64,000 nucleotides of DNA from contig NZ_DASUVO010000002.1 in assembly GCF_036378875.1 (NCBI RefSeq), positions 143,150 through 207,149 of the forward strand, given 5' to 3'. The DNA comes from Actinophytocola sp036378875. GTDB taxonomy: Bacteria; Actinomycetota; Actinomycetes; Mycobacteriales; Pseudonocardiaceae. Below, in pieces: positions 50,294 through 58,722 of the stretch. The notes beneath the pieces were generated by a model, which saw nothing but the letters and a program-made list of their open reading frames with translations, had not been told where the DNA came from and made no database searches. How positions within the stretch are numbered: position 1 is the stretch's first letter; each line of letters begins with the position of its first letter. The position numbers were made by a program, and so were the translations under genes.

Positions 50294-51241
50294 CTACGGT
50301 GTGATGACGATCTTGCCGCGGACGCGGCTGTTCCGCAGGTGGGTGATCGCCGTGGGCACGTCGATGAGTGGGAGTGTCTGGTCGACCGCCGGCGTGATCC
50401 TGCCTTCGGTGAGGAGCTCGCTCAGGCGGGTGAGGTCCGACGTGCGCACGATCGAGAGCGGTGCCCGCAGGTGTTGGCGGGTGAACGGTCGGCGCACCAG
50501 GACGCCGAAAGACCGGCTCAGCCCGCCGATCCAGCGGCCACCCTCCTCCGCGCCGACGAGTACGAGCGTCCCCCTCGGGGTGAGCAGGCGTAGCAGTGTC
50601 GGGAGCGGGCGACTACCCGCGATGTCCAGCACCCTGTCGTACTGCCCGGACAGCTCCGTGCTCGTGTAGTCGATCACCTCGGTCGCGCCCAGCGAGCGAA
50701 CGAACTCCACCTTCGTCGGGCCGCACACGCCGGTCACCGACGCGCCGAAGACCGTCGCCAGTTGGACCGCGTACGAGCCGACGCCGCCGCCGGCGCCGAT
50801 GACCAGCACGCGCTGCCCCGCCTCGACACCCCGCAGCACCTCGAGAGCTGTGCACGCCGACACCGGCACGGCCGCCGCCTGTTCGAAGGTCAGGTTCGCC
50901 GGTTTCGGCACGATCCTCTTCGCGGTCGTGTACTCGGCGAACGTGCCGCGGCCGATGCCGAACACCTCGTCGCCAGGGCGAAATCCGGTCACCTTCGTGC
51001 CGACAGCCTCGACGATCCCGGCCATGTCCAGTCCTGGCACCGGCATCCGGGGACGCGGCAAGCCGAACGCGAGACGTCCCAGGTAGGGCAGTCCGGTGAC
51101 CTGATGCCACGTGCCCTGGTCCACGCCGGCCGCGCGCACGCGTACCAGCACTTCGTTCGATCGCGGCGTTGGTTTCTCCATTTCGCGTAACTGGAGGACA
51201 TCCGCCGGAGTTCCGTAGCGGTCTTGCGCCATTGCCTTCAT
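50294..51241 (-). CDS. Quinone oxidoreductase-like MDR enzyme (zinc-free)
   Basis: A 315-aa NADPH-dependent medium-chain reductase. The nucleotide-binding motif is RVLVIGAGGGVGSYAVQLAT (near residue 145). The N-terminal catalytic domain has GLDMAGIVEAVGTKVTGFRPGD. The Cys/His ligands of zinc-dependent alcohol dehydrogenases are absent, so reduction of quinones or enones is likely. It lies four bases after a small membrane-protein gene and, with that gene and the ArsR-type gene, forms one leftward operon. GGTGGAATAACCC precedes ATG 51241. Confidence 0.88.
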   Translation of the reverse strand: MKAMAQDRYGTPADVLQLREMEKPTPRSNEVLVRVRAAGVDQGTWHQVTGLPYLGRLAFGLPRPRMPVPGLDMAGIVEAVGTKVTGFRPGDEVFGIGRGTFAEYTTAKRIVPKPANLTFEQAAAVPVSACTALEVLRGVEAGQRVLVIGAGGGVGSYAVQLATVFGASVTGVCGPTKVEFVRSLGATEVIDYTSTELSGQYDRVLDIAGSRPLPTLLRLLTPRGTLVLVGAEEGGRWIGGLSRSFGVLVRRPFTRQHLRAPLSIVRTSDLTRLSELLTEGRITPAVDQTLPLIDVPTAITHLRNSRVRGKIVITP

Positions 51242-51244
51242 GGG

Positions 51245-51505
51245 TTATTCCACCGTTCTGAGAATCTGTTCGATGGCCGCGGTCCGCGTCCGCAGGTCGG
51301 TGAGCTCCGTGGCCGCCCGCTGCTGGGCGTCGAGCGTCCCCTCGGCGAGCTGCTCGTAGCGGCGGACGAGCTGGCGAAGGCTGTCTTCCTGCTCGGCCAC
51401 GAGCTTCGCCTTGCGCAGGTCGAGGTACGTCGAGAAACCGCCGCCGATGAGGATGATCACGACGACGAAGACGCCCAGGATGATGATCGCGTTCGGCCAG
51501 GTCAC
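51245..51505 (-). CDS. Small membrane protein with coiled coil, 86 aa
   Basis: A short protein with a single hydrophobic segment (IIILGVFVVVIILIGGGFST, residues about 6-25) followed by an all-helical charged part rich in heptad patterns (LRQLVRRYEQLAEGTLDAQQ, then AATELTDLRTRTAAIEQIL). It probably sits in the membrane with its coiled coil in the cytosol. No function is recognised. It overlaps the upstream ArsR-type gene by four bases and precedes the quinone oxidoreductase gene, so it is part of the operon; it may partner the regulator or the enzyme. Confidence 0.75.
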   Translation of the reverse strand: MTWPNAIIILGVFVVVIILIGGGFSTYLDLRKAKLVAEQEDSLRQLVRRYEQLAEGTLDAQQRAATELTDLRTRTAAIEQILRTVE

Positions 51506-51819
51506 GTCTGCTCCTTGCGTGCCGGTGAGGTGAGGGTCACGGCGGCCTCGGCCAGTGCGGCCGCGGTGAGTCGCACCTCGAAGTCGGTGACCTCGAAGTA
51601 CTTCATGGCCTTGCCGTCCGCCGACAGCTCGAGGTTCCCGGCCACGAGCCCGGCGGCTTCGAGTTTCTGCAGGTGCATGTGGAGAAGGGGACGGCTCACC
51701 CCGATGTCGCGAGCCAGCTGGCTCACGTACTGCCGTCCCTCGGCCAGCCGGGCGACGATTCGCAACCGGATCGGGTTGGCCAGCGCGGCCAACAACTCGA
51801 TCAGGGCGTCGCCCGTCAT
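51502..51819 (-). CDS. ArsR-family winged-helix regulator, 105 aa
   Basis: A small regulator with an ArsR-type fold: LLAALANPIRLRIVARLAEG, then QYVSQLARDIGVSRPLLHMH as recognition helices, and the wing LSADGKAMKYFEVTDFEVRL. No metal-binding Cys pair (CxC) is present, so it probably responds to another signal. ATG 51819 is chosen because TAGGAGCGAC lies just before it. A CACCTGTCA inverted repeat upstream is the likely operator. The gene heads the operon with the small membrane protein and the quinone oxidoreductase. Confidence 0.85.
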   Translation of the reverse strand: MTGDALIELLAALANPIRLRIVARLAEGRQYVSQLARDIGVSRPLLHMHLQKLEAAGLVAGNLELSADGKAMKYFEVTDFEVRLTAAALAEAAVTLTSPARKEQT

Positions 51820-51829
51820 GTCGCTCCTA

Positions 51830-51855
51830 CACCTGTCAATTTTTGCTGACAGGTG
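51830..51855. promoter_or_regulatory. Perfect inverted repeat, probable ArsR-type operator
   Basis: CACCTGTCA (51830-51838) and TGACAGGTG (51847-51855) form a perfect 9-bp inverted repeat with an eight-base AT-rich spacer, starting 11 bases upstream of the ArsR-type start codon. The site covers the region where the promoter or ribosome entry would lie, fitting autorepression. A further half site, CTGTCA-like, occurs near 51868. Confidence 0.72.
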
Positions 51856-51951
51856 AAACAGTACGCTGTCACGACCGGTTCGGCAACGGCTTGTCGCAAG
51901 GAGCGGAGTGCGTTGACGCTCCGAGTGCGGCTGCAATACCGTCGGTAGGGC

Positions 51952-51967
51952 GTGAGAGCGCTCTCAC
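51952..51967. promoter_or_regulatory. Perfect LacI-type operator upstream of GH76 gene
   Basis: GTGAGAGCGCTCTCAC is a perfect 16-bp palindrome at 51952-51967, about 60 bases before the GH76 start. Its core GAGCGCTC is the hallmark of LacI-family sites that control sugar genes in actinomycetes, such as the CebR box TGGGAGCGCTCCCA. It is likely bound by a LacI-type repressor encoded elsewhere. Confidence 0.78.
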
Positions 51968-52026
51968 CCCTGCTGGTGGCCGCATCCCTGCGCGGTCGCC
52001 GGAGCAGCGCTCCCCGGGAGGACTCG

Positions 52027-53595
52027 ATGCCGAGATCCGTGCTGGCCGCTGCCCTCGTCACGATCTTCCTCACGACCACGGTCCTCGCCGCACCAAGTCC
52101 GGCACATTCCGCATCAAGTCAGGTACTCGCCGTACCAAGTCCAGCGACGAGCGAACCAAGCCAGGAACCTCCTTCGCCGCCGGCCAAGCCTGGTGCGAAT
52201 CCGAACGGCCAGGTTTCGGTCGTCGCCGGACCGAACCCTCTCGCCGTGGTGTGCAACCGCTACTGCGACGGCCGCGATCCCGCGCTCGCGCCACGTGACC
52301 GCGAGCCAGTGGTGGCAACGCTGTTCGGCCGGCGCTTCTCCCTGCACGTCAACGACACCGACTCGATGGGCTGGGCCGCCGTGTCGGCGGGCAGTACCGG
52401 CGACGAGCTCTGGCTCGACCGGTCCTTCGACGGCGGGCGCACCTGGGGGTCCGGCAGCAGGCTCGGCCTCGTTCGGATCCCGGCCGGCGCGACCGGTCAA
52501 CGCACCCTCATGTTCAACGTCGACGACTGGACCAACCGCGGCATCGGAGCACTCCGGGCCTGCGGCAAGGCGGTCGACCGGCCCGAGATCGTCTGCACCG
52601 GCTGGGCCCGCAGCACATGGAACGCGTGGGATCGGCGGACCGCGGCGGCCACCGCGCTGATGATGTTCTACCGCAACGACACCGGCCTGTTCGACACGAC
52701 GGGGTGGTGGAACTCGGCGAACGCGCTCACCGCGCTCATCGACAACATCCGCGTGTCCGGCATGGGCAGCTACGGCTACGTCGTCGCCAACACCTACGAG
52801 CGCAACGTGAACGCCGGACTCGGCCAGTTCCGCAACGACTACATCGACGACACCGGCTGGTGGGCGCTCGCGTGGATCGCCGCCTACGACCTGACCGGCG
52901 ACCGCCGCTACCTCGCGACCGCACAGGCCGGTGCGGACTACATGCACGAGCACTGGGACGGCGTCTGCGGTGGTGGCGTGTGGTGGTCGGTCGCCAGGTC
53001 GTACAAGAACGCCATCACCAACGCGCTCTACATCCAGGTCAACGCCGCGCTGCACAACCGCGTCGCGGGGGACGGCGTGTACCTGGGGCGTGCCCGCGCC
53101 GGCTGGGCGTGGTACTCCGGTTCCGGCATGATCAACAGTGGCAACCTGGTGAACGACGGCCTCAACACGAGCACGTGTGCCAACAACGGCCAGCCGGCGT
53201 GGAGCTACAACCAGGGAGTGATCCTGGACGCGCTCGTCGAGTTGCATCGCGCCACGGGGGACGCCGCGCTCCTGACCCGCGCCCGCCAACTCGCGGACGC
53301 CTCGTCGACCAACGCCGGCCTCAACCCTGGCGGGATCCTGCGTGAGCCGTGCGAGCCGTCGAACTGCGCCGCGGACGGGCCGTCGTTCAAGGGCGCGTAC
53401 GTGCGGGGACTCGGCTCGCTGAACGCGGCGCTACCCAACCAGCCCTACACGTCCTACCTGCGCGGACAGGCCGACGCCGCCTACGCCGCCAACCGCACCA
53501 CCCTCGACCACTACGGTTTGCGCTGGGCGGGGCCCTTCGACCAGGCCGACGCCGCGCGCCAGCACAGCATCCTGGACCTGCTGAACGTGACGTGA
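52027..53595 (+). CDS. Secreted GH76-family glycoside hydrolase
   Basis: A 522-aa exported enzyme. MPRSVLAAALVTIFLTTTVL is a signal peptide, followed by a Pro/Ser-rich linker with a repeated PSPA element (residues about 24-55). GH76 proteins are alpha-1,6-mannanase-like, with an (alpha/alpha)6 barrel. The catalytic Asp pair is visible in FRNDYIDDTGWWALAWIAAY. Other typical stretches are GGGVWWSVARSYKNAITNAL and AWSYNQGVILDALVELHRAT. GGGAGGA precedes ATG 52027. The region between signal and barrel (about 75-200) is an additional domain without recognised family. Control by a LacI-type repressor is likely. Confidence 0.88.
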   Translation: MPRSVLAAALVTIFLTTTVLAAPSPAHSASSQVLAVPSPATSEPSQEPPSPPAKPGANPNGQVSVVAGPNPLAVVCNRYCDGRDPALAPRDREPVVATLFGRRFSLHVNDTDSMGWAAVSAGSTGDELWLDRSFDGGRTWGSGSRLGLVRIPAGATGQRTLMFNVDDWTNRGIGALRACGKAVDRPEIVCTGWARSTWNAWDRRTAAATALMMFYRNDTGLFDTTGWWNSANALTALIDNIRVSGMGSYGYVVANTYERNVNAGLGQFRNDYIDDTGWWALAWIAAYDLTGDRRYLATAQAGADYMHEHWDGVCGGGVWWSVARSYKNAITNALYIQVNAALHNRVAGDGVYLGRARAGWAWYSGSGMINSGNLVNDGLNTSTCANNGQPAWSYNQGVILDALVELHRATGDAALLTRARQLADASSTNAGLNPGGILREPCEPSNCAADGPSFKGAYVRGLGSLNAALPNQPYTSYLRGQADAAYAANRTTLDHYGLRWAGPFDQADAARQHSILDLLNVT

Positions 53596-53893
53596 TCTCA
53601 CGAACATGGAATAAGTCGAGCGTTTCTCGCCGTTAACACGTACGCTGTCCAAGGGACGGCGTGAGAGATCATGCCGACAGGGGACGGGCTCGGTGCCGAA
53701 AGGCATACAAAACGACACATTTCGTTAGCAGAGGCACTCGCGCGTGCGCGGGTGCCCGCTCGCGGGTGAGGTCGAGCGAGCCAGCACGAGGTAGATGCCG
53801 AAGCGGACCAGGGCGCGCGCGTGACCTGCGAAGACGGCGTCACGCACGACTGAACGAACAACCGGTTCAACGCTGCGTTGGGAGGCGGCTGAC

Positions 53894-54142
53894 ATGAACA
53901 CTGTGGACGATTGGCGAGACCGCGCCGCCTGCCGGGACGCGGACCCCGAACTCTTCTTTCCGGTGTCCGACATCGGTCCCGGCGCACGGCAGGCGGCTGA
54001 GGCGAAGGCGGTGTGCTCGCGGTGTCCCGTGCGCATGCAGTGCCTCGACTACGCCGTCGACGCTGGTCTGGACCACGGCATCTTCGGCGGGACCAACGAG
54101 CGCGAACGACGCGAGCTCGTCCGCCGGCAGCGCGTGGCCTGA
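53894..54142 (+). CDS. WhiB-family iron-sulfur protein, 82 aa
   Basis: An 82-aa WhiB-like regulator with four conserved Cys residues that bind a 4Fe-4S cluster: C13, C41, C44 and C50 (RAACRDADPELFFP, then AVCSRCPVRMQCLDYA). The turn motif GIFGGTNERERR replaces the usual G-V/I-W-G-G and is followed by a short basic tail for DNA contact. It is at the short end of the family and resembles WhiB-like proteins of actinophages and of WhiB1/WhiB2-type chromosomal genes. The 298 bases upstream probably carry its promoter. A strong hairpin follows the gene. Confidence 0.9.
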   Translation: MNTVDDWRDRAACRDADPELFFPVSDIGPGARQAAEAKAVCSRCPVRMQCLDYAVDAGLDHGIFGGTNERERRELVRRQRVA

Positions 54143-54154
54143 CCCCGAAAGCCA

Positions 54155-54193
54155 TGAGTGCCTCGTTCGGATCCGTTCCGAACGAGGCACTCA
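54155..54193. terminator. Perfect bidirectional hairpin terminator
   Basis: TGAGTGCCTCGTTCGGA (54155-54171) pairs with TCCGAACGAGGCACTCA (54177-54193), a perfect 17-bp stem with a five-base loop. It lies in the 58-base gap between the stops of the convergent WhiB-like and GH115 genes. It is a clear candidate for termination in both directions. Confidence 0.85.
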
Positions 54194-54200
54194 CGTCATG

Positions 54201-57200
54201 TCACCGCACGTGCTTGCTGGAGGGCGGCCCGAGGTAGCTCGGCGCCAGTCCGCCGGTGTCGATGACGATCTTCTGCACCACCACCGTCGGATCGACCGCC
54301 CAGACCTTGAGCACGTGCTCACCCGGTGCCTCGACGACATGCGTCGTGGCCGTGCGGTTCACGTTGTCCGAGGTGTTGCGTTCCCACTGCCTGTTCATCG
54401 CGGTGTCGTCCGCCCCGGTCGCCGTGGTCACGTTCACCCGTTGCGGGGCCTGACCGTCCAGTGACACCGCGTAGGTGAGGCCGTCCCTGCTGTGCACGTT
54501 GTTCCTCGGCGACAGGTAGACCCACACGGTGACCGGCCCGGTGGTGTTCAGGTTCACTGTGTACTCCAACCGCGGACCGTCCGGCTCGCGACGAGGCGCG
54601 GTCACCGGCGTTGGCTGCATGCCGGCGCCGTCGCGTCCGATGTCGGGGATGCGCAACCAGTTCCCGACCACGCGGCTCGTGCCGTCCGCGGGCACCGACA
54701 CGTAGCCGTTGGCCTCGACGTAACCCCGCCTCGGCGTGGTCGTGGAGTTGTCCACAATGGCCTCGACCACCACGGTCCGCCCCGCGCCCGTGATGGTGAT
54801 CGGCACCCGCGTGGTGCCGCGCGGCGCGCGTTTCCAGTCCACTGTGACCTCTGCGCGGACCTGCTTGTCGACTGTGCCGCGCGACGGTGACACCGACACC
54901 CACGGCTCGGCGGGCGAGATCCGGTAGCCGAACGGTGTCGCGCCGCGGTTGAACACCTCGACGTACTGCTTCGGCTGACTCTGGAACCGGCTGAACGTCG
55001 GCAGCACCGCCGGAGCGGGTGCCGCCGGCCACCACTGGTCCGAACCATCGACCGCGACGCCCATCTCAGCCGCCTCCGGCACCTGGATTCGTTGCACTGC
55101 GGGGAAGACCTCGTCAGGCAGCGCCACATTGTTGAGCTCCGGCTGCTGCCACGGCGCGTTCGGGCCGTACCGCGCGATGTCGCCGTAGCCGATCTTCGGT
55201 TGGAGCTGGAAGTTGCGCCACTTACCGTCGGCGAGCCCGGTGTTGTAGTAGTTGTTCAGTGACTGGTCCTCGGCGAACCGCGCGTCCGTCTCGTCCGCGA
55301 GGTCGTTGGTCGCGGACCGTCCCTGCCGGGCGTACAGAATGTTCGTGAACTCGGCGCGACGCAACTCGTACAGGTTCGCCGTCGCCTTGGTCGCGTAGCC
55401 GACGAGCTGGAAGTACGCGTCCTGATAGGACTCCGGCAGCAGCTGCTCGATCCGCGCCGATCTCGCCGCGAGCCGTTGCCAGTCCGCGGTCACCCGGTCC
55501 ATCTCGCGGTAGTTCTCCAGGAAGAACGGGGTCATCTGGTCGTCATACGTGACCACGTTCCCCGGGCCGCTGGTGATCCGCCGGTTGAGCAGCTCCGGCT
55601 TGCGACGTGACTGCAGATAGCCGTACGTGTGCAGGATGTCAGCGATCTCGTCGGCGTGCCGGGCGGGGAAGTTCTCGGCCGCGTAGCGCTTCTCCCACTT
55701 CGCCACGTCCTTCAGCGGGATCGGCTTCCACGCGTAGTCGAGGAAGAACTGCAGCGGCAGCTCCTCGTTCTTCATGTCACCGACGTTCACCACCCACAAC
55801 CGGTCGACGCCGTGACTGTAGGTCGTGTTCAGCTGCTCCCACGTGTTCGCGATGTTGATGGTGTCGACCCACTTGTAGTTGCGGCCGCCGCCGACGTAGT
55901 CGAAGTGGTAGTACATCCCGTACCCGCCCGCGCGAGGCGGCAGGGTCAGGTCGGGCTGCTTGCGCATGTTGCCCCAGTTGTCATCCGTGAACACGACGGT
56001 CACGTCATCGGGGGCGCGCAAACCCTTGTCCCAGTACCGTTGCACCTCCTTGTACAGCGTCCACACCTGCGGCGCGTCGAGCATGTCCGCGTCGGCGAGG
56101 ATCTGCCGCTCGCTGGCGAGGATCTCCTGCATCAGCTCGATGCCGTCTCCGTCGGGCAGACCGACGTCGCCGTTCCCGCGCATGCCGAGCGTGACCACAC
56201 CCTCGAAGTCCTCGTTCGCCATGCGCTCGACGCCGTCGGTCCAGTACGCCTTGATGGCGTCCGCGTTGCGGCGGAAGCTCCACTCACCCGTGCCGCCGTA
56301 CGGATCGTGGCCAGGGGTCACGATGTTGCCGTTCGAATCGCGGACCGCGGGCACCGCGTGCCGGTTCCACTCCTCGATGCCGCGCATCATGGGTGCCTCG
56401 TGGGAGGTGCCCATGACCACGCCGTAGAGGCTCGCGGTCGCGTGGTTGGCGGGGTCGTCCTCGGCGAACGCCCTGCCCCAGACCGCCGGCCAGAGGTAGT
56501 TCGCCTTGAGTCGCAACATGGTCTCGAACACGCGGGCGTAGAAGCGACTGTTGAACCCCCCGGGATGGCCTGGGGCAAGCCCTTGCCCAAAGGTGGCCGG
56601 CGCCCAGGTGCCCAGCGCCGGGTTCTCGTCGTTGATGAAGAACCCGCGGTACTTCACGGCCGGCGTGCCCTGGGTGTGCCGGCCCGGGAGGACGTGGAGC
56701 TCGGCGGCCTGGCGGGCCGGCACGTCGTCCCACCAGTACCAGGGCGACACGCCGATGCGCCGGGAGACGTCGTAGGCGCCGTAGATCGTGCCGCGTTGGT
56801 CGCTGCCGGCGATGACCAGCGCGCGTCGGACACCGGGCAGCGGATCCCGAACCACCTGCTGCAGCGACGTCTCCCACTTGCCGGCGATGCCGGTGACGTC
56901 AAGCTTTCCGCGCTGTACCAAGCCATCGATGAGCGGGCTCTCCCCGATCGTGCCGACGAGCACCGGCTCGGCGCCGGGTGGCACGTCGTTCAGGGACACC
57001 GTCGGTCGCACTCCGGTCACCCGCTCGATGTCGTCCCGGAGGTCACCCACCACCCGGACGACGCCCGGCCGGTCGGCCTCACTCACCACGATGGGGGCGG
57101 CTCGACCGCCCGCTACCAAGGGAAAGGCGCCCGGCCGGGCGGAGGTGACCACATAGGACTCGTCGGTTCCCGTGCCGACCGCGGCGACCACGGGAGTGGC

Positions 57201-57257
57201 GGGGGTGAGAGCGGCGGCAAGAAGGGGAACCACGACCAGGGCGGCAGACCTTCGCAT
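54201..57257 (-). CDS. Secreted GH115-family xylan alpha-1,2-glucuronidase
   Basis: A 1018-aa exported enzyme of family GH115, which removes (methyl)glucuronic acid from xylan. It has a signal peptide (MRRSAALVVVPLLAAALTPA), an N-terminal domain, and a TIM-barrel centre with YRGFFINDENPALGTWAP, AVWGRAFAEDDPANHATASL and TVVFTDDNWGNMRKQP. A long helical part follows. C-terminal beta domains end in APGEHVLKVWAVDPTVVVQK, the GH115_C-type module. Length fits the family. ATG 57257 is chosen from GGAGATCGAC upstream and the signal peptide. Two CGAAANTTTCG-type palindromes lie upstream, the type linked to xylan genes in Streptomyces. Confidence 0.9.
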   Translation of the reverse strand: MRRSAALVVVPLLAAALTPATPVVAAVGTGTDESYVVTSARPGAFPLVAGGRAAPIVVSEADRPGVVRVVGDLRDDIERVTGVRPTVSLNDVPPGAEPVLVGTIGESPLIDGLVQRGKLDVTGIAGKWETSLQQVVRDPLPGVRRALVIAGSDQRGTIYGAYDVSRRIGVSPWYWWDDVPARQAAELHVLPGRHTQGTPAVKYRGFFINDENPALGTWAPATFGQGLAPGHPGGFNSRFYARVFETMLRLKANYLWPAVWGRAFAEDDPANHATASLYGVVMGTSHEAPMMRGIEEWNRHAVPAVRDSNGNIVTPGHDPYGGTGEWSFRRNADAIKAYWTDGVERMANEDFEGVVTLGMRGNGDVGLPDGDGIELMQEILASERQILADADMLDAPQVWTLYKEVQRYWDKGLRAPDDVTVVFTDDNWGNMRKQPDLTLPPRAGGYGMYYHFDYVGGGRNYKWVDTINIANTWEQLNTTYSHGVDRLWVVNVGDMKNEELPLQFFLDYAWKPIPLKDVAKWEKRYAAENFPARHADEIADILHTYGYLQSRRKPELLNRRITSGPGNVVTYDDQMTPFFLENYREMDRVTADWQRLAARSARIEQLLPESYQDAYFQLVGYATKATANLYELRRAEFTNILYARQGRSATNDLADETDARFAEDQSLNNYYNTGLADGKWRNFQLQPKIGYGDIARYGPNAPWQQPELNNVALPDEVFPAVQRIQVPEAAEMGVAVDGSDQWWPAAPAPAVLPTFSRFQSQPKQYVEVFNRGATPFGYRISPAEPWVSVSPSRGTVDKQVRAEVTVDWKRAPRGTTRVPITITGAGRTVVVEAIVDNSTTTPRRGYVEANGYVSVPADGTSRVVGNWLRIPDIGRDGAGMQPTPVTAPRREPDGPRLEYTVNLNTTGPVTVWVYLSPRNNVHSRDGLTYAVSLDGQAPQRVNVTTATGADDTAMNRQWERNTSDNVNRTATTHVVEAPGEHVLKVWAVDPTVVVQKIVIDTGGLAPSYLGPPSSKHVR

Positions 57258-57286
57258 GTCGATCTCCGTACTATCGCAGGGCGGAG

Positions 57287-57299
57287 CCGAAAGTTTCGG
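57287..57299. promoter_or_regulatory. CCGAAAGTTTCGG palindrome upstream of GH115 gene
   Basis: A perfect 13-bp palindrome at 57287-57299, 30 bases before the GH115 start. The core CGAAANTTTCG matches the element found upstream of xylanase genes in Streptomyces and tied there to repression. A near copy lies 85 bases further upstream. Confidence 0.7.
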
Positions 57300-57371
57300 A
57301 CTACTTCCGTAACCTGCCCACGATAACCAGAGTGTCGCCGGTAATCCAGAGTGCTCACACCGCAACGAATC

Positions 57372-57384
57372 CTGAAACTTTCGG
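57372..57384. promoter_or_regulatory. Second CGAAACTTTCG-like site upstream of GH115 gene
   Basis: CTGAAACTTTCGG at 57372-57384 matches the perfect palindrome CCGAAACTTTCGG at 12 of 13 positions. It lies 115 bases before the GH115 start and three bases from the stop of the neighbouring methyltransferase gene. Two sites would allow cooperative binding or looping. Confidence 0.6.
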
Positions 57385-57386
57385 TC

Positions 57387-57974
57387 CTAGACTTTCTTGC
57401 GTGCCTTGAGAACGACGTCGTTGACGTGCTCGGTACCCGGGGGAGCCGCCGACACCCTCGGCCGGGTCTCCTTGACCAGCACCGTCCACGTGTCGTCGAG
57501 GCGTTCGGCGATCTCGTCAGGCTGGTAGAAGTCGTGCGGGTCGAACTCGCCGTGCGGGGGCACGTCCGCGAGGTCGTGGCTGCCGACGAGCAGCGTTCCG
57601 CCGGGCGCGACCGCGGCCAGCAGGCGGTCGAGCGCCTTGTCCGCCGTGCGGGGGAGTGGGAAGTAGAGCGCCGACACGAGGTCGAACGAGCCGGCCGGCG
57701 GCGTGAACGTGGTGAGGTCGGCCTGCGTCCAGCTCACCTTGGCGTCGCCCGCCATGGCTGCCGCGCGCTCGAGCGCGACCTGCGAGATGTCGACGGCCGT
57801 CACGAGCCAGCCACGCCCGGCGAGCCACAGCGCGTCGGCGCCCTCGCCGCATCCGAGATCGAGTGCCTGACCGGGCGGCAGGTCGGCGGCCTCCACGACG
57901 AGCACCCCGTTCGGCGCGCCGCTCCAGAGTCGGTCCTTCGTGCCGTACCGGTCGTCCCAGAACTGTTGGTCCAT
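57387..57974 (-). CDS. TehB/thiopurine-type SAM-dependent methyltransferase
   Basis: A 195-aa methyltransferase. It begins MDQQFWDDRYGTKDRLWSG, a typical opening for TehB- or thiopurine-type enzymes that bring the substrate over the active site. SAM motif I is ALDLGCGEGADALWLAGRGW, followed by VDIS for the ribose. Motif IV reads FDLVSALYFPL. I place the start at ATG 57974; GTG 57983 would add three residues. It probably acts on small hydrophobic or chalcogen-containing compounds. It is transcribed in the same direction as GH115 but separated by its promoter region. Confidence 0.82.
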   Translation of the reverse strand: MDQQFWDDRYGTKDRLWSGAPNGVLVVEAADLPPGQALDLGCGEGADALWLAGRGWLVTAVDISQVALERAAAMAGDAKVSWTQADLTTFTPPAGSFDLVSALYFPLPRTADKALDRLLAAVAPGGTLLVGSHDLADVPPHGEFDPHDFYQPDEIAERLDDTWTVLVKETRPRVSAAPPGTEHVNDVVLKARKKV

Positions 57975-58062
57975 GCCGGACACGATGTCTCGCGCCAGCC
58001 ACGGATAGCAAAGTTCGTTGCCGGTTCAGCAACTGGTCGCTCGGGTTCCGTAGGGTGGGGGC

Positions 58063-58722
58063 ATGATCCACGGCGTCCTGTTCGACTTCTCCGGTACCCT
58101 GTTCCATTTCGAGCCCGGTCCCGGCTGGCCGTCCGAGGTGGCGGACGACGGCGCGCGCGATCGGCTGACCGCGTTGCTGACCGCGCCGACCATGCCCGTC
58201 GAGCAGCTGCCGCCCGACCTCGTCGACGCGTGGGAACGTCGGGACCTCGACCCCGACGTGAACCGCACGGTCTACCTCGCCCTGCTCGCCGCCAACGACA
58301 TCGGGCTGACGGACGCCGAGACCGAGGCCGTGTACACGGGCCTCACCGCACCAGAGGCCTGGCGACCGTATCCGGACACGGTCGACGTGCTGCGCGAGCT
58401 GCGCGCGGCGGACGTGCCGGTGGCGGTCGTGAGCAACATCTCGTGGGACATCCGGGACATATTCCGCCGCCACGGCGTCGAGGAACTGGTGACCGAGTTC
58501 GTGCTGTCCTTCGAGGAAGGCGTGGTCAAGCCGGATCCGAAGATCTTCACGTTGGCGTGCCAGCGAATCGGTGTCGCGCCGGGGAACGCGCTGATGATCG
58601 GCGACAGCCCGGAGAACGACGGTGGCGCCGCCGCGATCGGCTCAGCGACCGCGATCGTCGAGCCGCTGGCGACCGAGGCACGGCCGTCGGCGTTGCGAGA
58701 GGCGCTAGCCGACCTCCTCTGA
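58063..58722 (+). CDS. HAD-family hydrolase
   Basis: A 219-aa hydrolase of the haloacid dehalogenase superfamily. Motif I is seen in GVLFDFSGTL, where the first Asp (D8) is present and the usual second Asp position is Ser (DFSGT), a change also known in some phosphatases. Motif II is VVSNISWD, motif III has a Lys in VVKPDPKIF and motif IV is MIGDSPENDGG. A helical cap lies at residues about 15-85. Small phosphate ester or haloacid substrates are possible. The end overlaps the convergent LysR gene by 18 nt. Confidence 0.87.
   Translation: MIHGVLFDFSGTLFHFEPGPGWPSEVADDGARDRLTALLTAPTMPVEQLPPDLVDAWERRDLDPDVNRTVYLALLAANDIGLTDAETEAVYTGLTAPEAWRPYPDTVDVLRELRAADVPVAVVSNISWDIRDIFRRHGVEELVTEFVLSFEEGVVKPDPKIFTLACQRIGVAPGNALMIGDSPENDGGAAAIGSATAIVEPLATEARPSALREALADLL

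Noticed and set aside
58063..58722. HAD gene as pseudogene because of the missing second Asp in motif I
   Set aside because: All other motifs and the length are intact, and Ser at this place occurs in functional HAD relatives.
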